Made by a program: the position numbers and the translations under genes | Shown here: positions 57,358 through 64,000 of the stretch, one piece after another | Position numbering within the stretch: position 1 is the first letter of the stretch | How the letters are laid out: each line of letters opens with the position of its first letter | Notes under the pieces: generated by a model | Told to the model about the DNA's origin: nothing | The model's database searches: none | What the model saw: the letters and a program-made list of their open reading frames with translations, nothing else | From: Areca catechu | Lineage: Eukaryota > Streptophyta > Magnoliopsida > Arecales > Arecaceae | Assembly: GCA_021397845.1 (NCBI GenBank) | Contig: CM038052.1 | Span: forward strand, 142,791,854-142,855,853 | Reading direction: 5' to 3' | Length of the DNA: 64,000 nucleotides

Positions 57358-58758
57358 TGTTGCCCAGTGAAGATGCAACCCAAGAGGGGGGTGAATTGGG
57401 TTTTATAAATTATTTGAACTATTTCAATGGATATAAAATAAATATGTGCCAATTCAAATCAAGTACTTATATTTTGCTAATGTGTTTGTGTGCTTAATGA
57501 AAATATGCAACTAAATTAACAAAGTAAATGCAAGAGTAAATAAGCAATAAAGAAGCAAGGACAAATACAAGAATATATAGTGGTTCGGTGTACTCCAAGG
57601 CATCTACATCCACTCCTGAAGATCTCCTTGGGAATTTCACTATAATCACCAAGATTATAGCCGATTAGTTTTCTAGGGTCACTAATTAAAATCCGACTTG
57701 TTTTCATAAGGCTTACAAGTCAAAACATCCCTTGGTTTTACGGGCTAACCAAGAACCTAATTAGTTTTAAGGCTCACCAACAACCTCCCTTAGTTTTACG
57801 GGCTAAACAAGAACCTAATTGGTTTTCCAAGGCTCACCAAAAATCTCTTTGGTTTTCTAAGGCTCACCAAAAATCTTAATAAACAAAGTAAGAACAATAT
57901 GAAAATCATACAAGAAAAGCTTTCCTAAACAAAGCAAATATCTCTTTGAAGCTCTTTGAATATTGATGAAGATCTTGTCTTCAAGTTGTTGAAGCCTTTG
58001 ATTGCAGCTTGATGATGTGAACTTTGGATGCTCTCTTTGAAACTTGGAAGCTTGAAGGCTTGAACCACTCAACTCTTGAATACTTGAGGATATTCAATGA
58101 TCTCATCAAAGAATTGCTTTCCCATTTGATTTTTTGATGTTTATATAGCTCTCTAAACCTTAAAAATCTGTTTATGACCGTTGGAGAGCAAAACTAGCCA
58201 TTTGGAGTCAATTTTGGTTCTCAAAAAATTTAGCCATTATGGCTGTCAGAACCCATGAGTCGATACTTGACTTCTATGAGTTGACACTTGAGTCTTCATG
58301 AGTCGACACTTGATTTCTGCGAGTCGACACTTGAGTTTCCTGAGTCGATACTTGAATTTTCTGAGTTGACACTTGAGTTAAAAACCTCCAAATGGCCTAG
58401 TTTTGTATTTTCAAAAAATCTCAGACCTTGAGTCGACACTTAAAATTCTTGAGTCGACATTTGTATTTTATGAGTCGACACTTGATTTCTGTGAGTCGAC
58501 ACATGGCGTGCTAATGTTGAAACTTGCTGAAACTTCTCCAAAATTAATTTTTAGCCTCTTTAAGTTCTTCAATATTAATTTCAAAGTCCATATACTTGAT
58601 TTTCCATTAATTTAAGGACTTTCTTCAACTAAAAGCATGTATTTCTTTATTTAACATGGATGAGTACTAAGATATGATAAACATACTTAAAAATATAATT
58701 AGTACTCATATATACTTAAATATTTTATCAATCATCAAAATCAAGATCAGAGTCAACA
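57358..58758 (-). repeat. I 3' LTR
   Basis: 1,401 bp, TGTTGACTCTG to GGGCAACA on the minus strand. Palindrome array gagtcgacacttga at 58254-58505; TATA box (minus) at 58140-58147. Confidence 0.92.
58140..58147 (-). promoter_or_regulatory. TATA box of I 3' LTR
   Basis: TATATAAA on the minus strand. Confidence 0.65.
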
Positions 58759-58759
58759 A

Positions 58760-58773
58760 TCTCTCCCTTTTTG
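58760..58773 (-). other. I polypurine tract
   Basis: On the minus strand caaaaagggagaga directly before the 3' LTR. Confidence 0.87.
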
Positions 58774-60502
58774 ATGATGGCAAAATCTTTAAGTATATGA
58801 ATAGGGTAAGCTTAAAAGATTAACAATAGTATAAACATGTAAGCTCAAAATCAATAAGCATCAAGCTCCCCCTCAAAATATGATCCAAAAATTTTTTTTC
58901 AAAAATTCTTCAAAATATTTTTCAAAATATGCAAAATTTTCAAATTTTCTCTCTCTTACTGATTCTTCCCTTAAGATTAAAATATTTTGCTTTCTTCTCT
59001 CCTTTTGTATTTTCTTTCATTTTTCATATAATTTTGCAGGTTTATCATATCTTTCCCCTTTTCATATTTAACATTTTTCTCCCTCTTTTTGTCATCATGA
59101 AAAAGGATGAAAGGCAATATAAAGTTGGGATAAAAGTGGAAAGAATAGCAAGTAGATCATCAAAATCAATACATAAAATTAATTAATTATGGTACCAATT
59201 AAATATGATACTAATTGAACATGATACCACAAAAATGACATGTACATGAAAAAAGTAATTCAATATAATTAGCTCTAATATGTATATATCCATTCACCTT
59301 ACTTATTCATGGGATAAGGCCACAGTGGCACCCCAACATATCATAGAGACCCCAGTGAATGGGAAGAGAGGGTCTTTAAACCCTACTTAGCTCTTATGAC
59401 CGGACGGCCATAGTGACTAACTCAATCCGAAGAAATTACTAGGAGCTCTTCTCTCATATTTTAAGATTATTTATAAAATAAATCTCGATACCAATTGAAT
59501 GTAACTCCCCTCAAAGGATTAGATTTGAAAATAAAGAGGAGTATTAGAGCAAGTAAAGCATGATATCAAGAAAACATTTAAAGCATGATAACAAATCTTT
59601 GGATGCTCCCCCTAAATGTTATTCTTCCTTAAAAATATGCATTCATTGAGGAATAAAATATAAAAGCACAAGCATCATAATTTCAGACAATTTAAAATAT
59701 AGACATACATACTAAGTCTGAGATCAAAGATTTAAATTTATAAGATTTTCAAAATGCAGGAGGTTGTCATTTAAAAATATAATTTAATATGATTTCAAAT
59801 TCATTTGAAGTGATTTGATATCCATACAAATGCTAGAAGTAATATGATTCCAAGTCGAGCTACTGGATTAAGGGTTTATCAATATGCATACCTTCTTCTT
59901 TAAATGTAACCCTTAACTGCCAGTTCTATACTTGTTTCAAATCATTTCTAGTCTAAGCATGGACATAAAATGAAATATATTTCATGAAAATATATAAATC
60001 ATAACATTTCACTTGAAATAGTTTAAAACTATGTTAATCAAAATCAAGTAAAGTCTAATAATCACAAGTTTAATCATGAGAGCATAAAATTCATCAACAT
60101 TAAAAAGTTCATGATCACAACAAATGACTATTAGTCTAAACTTGATTCTAATTAATCAATTAAAATAATTTTCAAAGCAATATGTAACTTTAAAAGTATT
60201 TTTCATTAAGTAATTTAAGATACATTAATCAAAATCAAGTGAAGGTCTTATAATCATAAGTTTAATCATGATAGCATGAAATTCATCAACATCAAAAAAT
60301 TCATGATTATAACCAATGACTATAAGTCTAAACTTGATTCTAATTAATCATTTAAAATAATTTTTCAAAGTAATTGATGTAATATTTTTAACAAATATTC
60401 AACTATATTTTTAATTATGGAAGAAAATGTTTAGAATTTATCAATATGTATAATCCTTCCTTTACCATTTAGTCCAAAATGTAGCTTGTCCACTTCTTCA
60501 TG
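58774..60502 (-). other. I 3' non-coding region
   Basis: About 1.7 kb without a gene, collinear with 51120-52622 of K. Contains one tattagagc-like variant of the primer-complementary motif near 59530. Ends with T-rich stretch at 60527-60540. Confidence 0.75.
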
Positions 60503-61917
60503 TTATCTAGTATAGCCACTATTCAATTTTTTTTTTTTCTTATTGGACTGCAAGATATTCCTGCAAAATACACTAAGTGGACAATTTAGGACCCAAACTT
60601 TCTTGGATCCCTTAGGGTTAGTAAATATGGTTCCTTTTGGATCCCAAACTTTTCTTAATCTATAAGGATATGCATTAAATCTAAATTTTTCATGATTAAA
60701 GCATGAAATATTGAAAGAAGTAGCAACAAGGAAATTCTTGTTCTTTAACTCAAGATTTTTGTTTTTCTTTAAAAGCTCATCATTTGATGCAAAAATCTTG
60801 GATCTTCTAAGAATTTCTATTTCATTTAATAAAATATTTTTCTTATTTGAAAACTTATTGCATAACGCTTTCAAATCAAAATTTTATTTTTTTTAAAATT
60901 TCTTTTTCTTTAGAAAGATTATTCTTATCGTTTTCTAAAACATCAATCTTCACATTTAAATCATGGTTTTCATTAGCAAGATTGGTGTTCTCAAGAGAAA
61001 AAAAATCTACATATTTTTTTAATTCCTTGTGCTCAATTTTTAATATTTTGTATTCATGCACAAGATCATTAAATGCATCATGTAATTCATCAAAGATAAA
61101 ATCATAATCATTTTCGGAACATATCTCTTCTTCATTTGCCATGAGGCAAAGATGGACAACTTCTCGTTCTTCTTCCGAACTAGAATCTTCACTATCGCTC
61201 CAAGTTACCATCATTGACTTAAATTTTCTTTTGGCCTTGAGGGCTATTATCTTCTTCTTCTCTTGATCAGCAACCACTTCCTTTTGCCATAAATTCAACT
61301 CTTGGGTCATGAGTGAACCAATAAGCTCCTCCAAAGGTAAGGTTTCTACATCTTTAGCTTCTTGGATCGCCGTCACCTTTGGATCCCATGATATTGGCAA
61401 AGATCTAAGAATTTTATTAACCAAATCAGCATTAGTATAGACTTTGCCAAGACTTTTCAATTCATTTACAATAGTCATAAATCTAGTATACATATCAGAT
61501 ATAGATTCAAAATGTAGCATTTCAAATATTTTAAAAGAATGAATAAGCATATTAATTTTAATATTTTTACTTGAAGAGTACCCTCATGAAAAATTTTAAG
61601 TATGTCCCATATCTCCTTTGCCGATGTGCATGTGGAGAATCTATAGAATTCATTAAAGTCTAATGCACAATAAAGCAAGTTCATTGCTTTAGCTATAATT
61701 TTAGATTGCTTAATGTAATATTCATTCCAATCCTCTTCAAGCTTTGGAATGGAAATGCCATTAATCAAAATGGAAGGAATATGAGGATCATTAACTATAA
61801 TTTTCCAAAGATAATAACAAATAGATTGAATATAGATACGCATATGAGTTTTCTAAAAGTGTAATTTGTGCCATTGAAAAATGGTGGTCTAACACTAATA
61901 CCTACAAGGGTTGCCAT
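60503..61917 (-). pseudogene. Sirevirus-like gag of I, frameshifted
   Basis: Begins MATLVGIS at 61917, as in K. Three frame changes (near 61855, 61555 and 60875) split it into pieces of 122, 224 and 123 residues. At the position of K's TAG the same tag triplet is present but one T upstream is missing, which causes the first shift. Here too the zinc knuckle between the lysine-rich and TWSDSED segments is absent, and the coiled-coil-like C-terminal part is kept. Ends at a GSKKVW segment. No pol follows. Confidence 0.87.
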
Positions 61918-61988
61918 GATCTTTTAACTCAAAATCGTTGAATTTTTTGCAAAGCACCAAGTCTAGATATAAACAATTTTAGGTTCCA

Positions 61989-62001
61989 GGCTCTGATACC
62001 A
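61989..62001 (-). other. I primer-binding site
   Basis: TGGTATCAGAGCC on the minus strand, two bases from the 5' LTR. Confidence 0.92.
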
Positions 62002-62003
62002 CT

Positions 62004-63108
62004 TGTTGCCCAGTGAAGATGCAACCCAAGAGGGGGGGATGAATTGGATTTTATAAATTATTTGAACTATTTCAATGGATATAAAATAAGTATGTGCCAA
62101 TTCAAATCAAGTACTTATGTTTTGCTAAAGTGTTTGTGTGCTTAATGAAAATATGCAATAAAATTAATAAAGTAAATGCAAGAGTAAATAAGCAATAAAG
62201 AAGCAAGCATAAATACAAAAATATATAGTGGTTCGGTGCACTCCAAGGTACTTACATCCACTCCCCAAGATCTCCTTGGAAATTCTACTATAATCACCAA
62301 GATTATAGCCGATTAATTTTCCGGGCTCACTAATCGAAACCCAACTTGTTTTTATAAGGCTCACAAGTCAAAACCTCCCTTGATTTTGTGGGCTACCAAG
62401 AACCTAATTGGTTTTAAGGCTCACCAACAACATCCCTTGATTTTGTGGACTAACCAAGAACCTAATTAGTTTTCCAAGGCTCACCAAAAATCTCTTTGGT
62501 TTTTCATGGCTCACCAAAAACCTTAATAAACAAAGTAAGAACAATATGAAAAGAATACAAGAAAAGTTTTCTTAAACAAAGCAAATATCTCTTTGAAGCT
62601 CTTTGAATGTTGATGAAGATCTTGTCTTCAAGTTGTTGAAGCCTTTGATTGCATCTTGATGATGTGAACTTTGGATTCTCTCTTTGAAACTTGAAAGCTT
62701 GAAGGCTTGAATCACTCAACTCTTGAATCCTTGAAGGATATTCAATGATCTCACCAAAGGATTGCTTTTCCATTTGATTTTTTGATGTTTATATAGCTCT
62801 CCAAACCTTAAAAATCTGTTTATGACCATTGGAGAACAAAACTAGCCATTGGGAGTCAATTTTGGTTCTCAGAAAATATAGCCATTATGGCTGTCAGAAT
62901 CCGTGAGTCGACACTTGACTTCTATGAGTTGATACTTGAGTCTTCATGAGTCGACACTTGATTTCTATGAGTCGACACTTGAGTTTCCTGAGTCGATACT
63001 TGAATTTTTTGAGTTGACACTTGAGTCAAAAACCTCCAAATGGCCTAGTTCTATATTTTCAAAAAATCTCAGGCCTTGACTCGACACTTAAAATCCTTGA
63101 GTCGACAC
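62004..63108 (-). repeat. I 5' LTR, truncated
   Basis: 1,105 bp of the expected 1.4 kb, matching 57358-58450. It breaks off inside the palindrome array after gagtcgacac. Confidence 0.92.
62788..62795 (-). promoter_or_regulatory. TATA box of I 5' LTR
   Basis: TATATAAA on the minus strand. Confidence 0.65.
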
Positions 63109-63645
63109 TGATGATGAAAAGCACATACACCTAGCATACAATATGCAAGAAAACAGGGCAGAAAGATATTGGTGTGGGCACCAGACCTCTGATTAGGGTT
63201 TCAAATTTTGGGTCCTATAATAAGGCTTCAAGCCTATGTATTGTAATTTTTAGTCATGAAGCTAGTCTCAATTATTTTTGTTTAGTCCTGTACATTGACC
63301 AATTGGGTCAAGTTGTGTCCTGTATTGAGTCCATTCCTGTAATGATTCCAATCCGAGTCTGTTTGAAGATTGGGCCCAAGCCGGAGTAGTCTTCGAGTCT
63401 AGTCCAATTTGTAATAGGTCAAGCCATCTACCAAGCCATGAAGGATGCCACATGGCGTCACCTCATCTATCCCATGTTGCACCACATCACCTTGACATGT
63501 GGATGGCCAAGGCAAGAAGGGAATGCTAGAATTTATGGTGGCCATTCCTTGATTCTTTCCTCTCTTCCCTCTCCGTATCAAGCCTCTTTCCAAAGGAGCT
63601 ATGGGCAACCAAGGAAGGTCAATGGGCAATGAAGGCATGATCCTT

Positions 63646-63850
63646 GTTTCAAGCCCCATATCAAGACTTCTTCCCAAAGTGCTTGGTTGGCTATGGAAAA
63701 ACATCATTGACCCTTAAATCAAGAAGACAACTCCCTTGTTTCAAGCCCCATATTAAGCCATCTTCCTAAAGTGCTTGGTCGACTATGGAAGAAAATCACT
63801 GACCCTCAAATCAAGGAGACAACTCCCATCTTTCAAGCCCCAAATCAAGC
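63646..63850 (+). repeat. 92-bp tandem repeat in L
   Basis: ytttcaagccccata starts at 63646, 63738 and 63830; the third unit is partial. Confidence 0.85.
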
Positions 63851-63938
63851 CACAAAACCTTGGAAGAAGAAATTTGAATTTGGGCGCCCTCTTTAGGAAG
63901 CTTTGTATTTTTGAAATTTGAATGGGTTTTAAGGTGCC

Positions 63939-63946
63939 TATATAAA
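63939..63946 (+). promoter_or_regulatory. Probable TATA box of L
   Basis: TATATAAA followed by gggcc. Confidence 0.55.
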
Positions 63947-64000
63947 GGGCCATACCCCTCCCTTGTAAAGTTTAATGATGATGAATGAAAAGCCAAGATT

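Larger units (their letters stand above)
57358..63108 (-). mobile_element. Gag-only Sirevirus derivative I, 5' LTR truncated
   Basis: Minus strand, same family as K: LTRs 57358-58758 (complete) and 62004-63108 (cut), primer site at 61989-62001, purine tract at 58760-58773, gag remnant 61917-60503, no pol. Left flank is ttagt (57353-57357); the matching target copy is outside the window because L interrupts the right LTR. It is inserted in J's pol. Confidence 0.9.
63109..64000 (+). repeat. Probable start of an LTR (L), continuing beyond the window
   Basis: Begins TG exactly where I's LTR breaks off. It has a TATA box at 63939-63946 followed by a gaatgaaaag segment like that of LTR M, as in gypsy LTRs. 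About two 92-bp tandem units lie at 63646-63829. If correct, the target duplication would be gacac (63104-63108) and should recur after L. Confidence 0.55.

Noticed and set aside
1..64000. tRNA, rRNA or microRNA genes
   Set aside because: The tRNA-like matches are primer-binding sites of retroelements; no cloverleaf or rRNA stretch was recognised by eye. A dedicated search was not possible here.

Overview
This is a stretch of flowering-plant nuclear DNA made almost entirely of nested LTR retrotransposons. The lineages recognisable here (an Angela/Tork-like Ty1/copia, a Sirevirus copia, a Tat Ty3/gypsy with two RNase H domains, a CRM-type Ty3/gypsy, and a Mutator-like transposase) are plant lineages. 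tRNA-iMet type primer sites (core TGGTATCAGAGC) recur in most copia and several gypsy-derived elements. A monocot, perhaps a palm, is plausible but cannot be proved from the window. I see no intact single-copy host gene. The nearest things are a captured fragment of an snRNP SmB-like gene, a broken GRF zinc-finger reading frame and a broken Mutator-like transposase. Letters E1, F, D, C, M, G, A, B, J, K, I and L are my own labels.

Left third (1-25,867). A copia element F lies on the minus strand. Its left LTR is interrupted by E1 (1-7,887, plus strand), which carries an intact 1,314-codon gag-pol. Its right LTR is interrupted by D (12,481-25,346, plus strand, target duplication CTAAA), a degenerate relative of E1. 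D in turn carries C (20,100-23,258, target duplication CATTG), which has two 1.5-kb LTRs around only 86 bp of internal DNA. A decayed gypsy LTR (M, about 9,430-10,634) sits inside F. F itself is inserted next to a GRF-type zinc-finger fragment, followed by a Mutator-like transposase remnant (26,850-29,023).

Middle third (29,230 to about 46,350). A Tat-lineage gypsy G runs on the minus strand. It has a 5' LTR with 61-bp repeats, gag, protease, reverse transcriptase, two RNase H domains and integrase, then a 57-bp tandem array in its 3' untranslated region. Its reverse transcriptase is split by A (33,028-42,201), a small non-autonomous element carrying an SmB-like gene fragment. A is split by B (34,127-40,801, target duplication TGACG), a CRM-type gypsy whose single reading frame is broken only by base transitions and whose polyprotein runs on into its own 3' LTR.

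Right third (46,400-64,000). A Sirevirus J (minus strand; pol, env-like ORF, long 3' non-coding region) is interrupted by two copies of one non-autonomous family. These are K (48,416-54,012, plus strand, target duplication CCCTC) and I (57,358-63,108, minus strand), which encode only a gag without a zinc knuckle. I is cut at 63,108 by what looks like the start of another LTR, L, running off the window. Nesting order gives relative ages: J before K and I, I before L, G before A before B, and F before D before C.

The most unusual signals are: the SmB-like capture in A; arrays of GTCGAC-centred palindromes in the LTRs of two unrelated copia families; about twenty copies of a motif complementary to the primer-binding site in the 3' non-coding region of J; the near-empty element C; and the gag-only Sirevirus derivatives.
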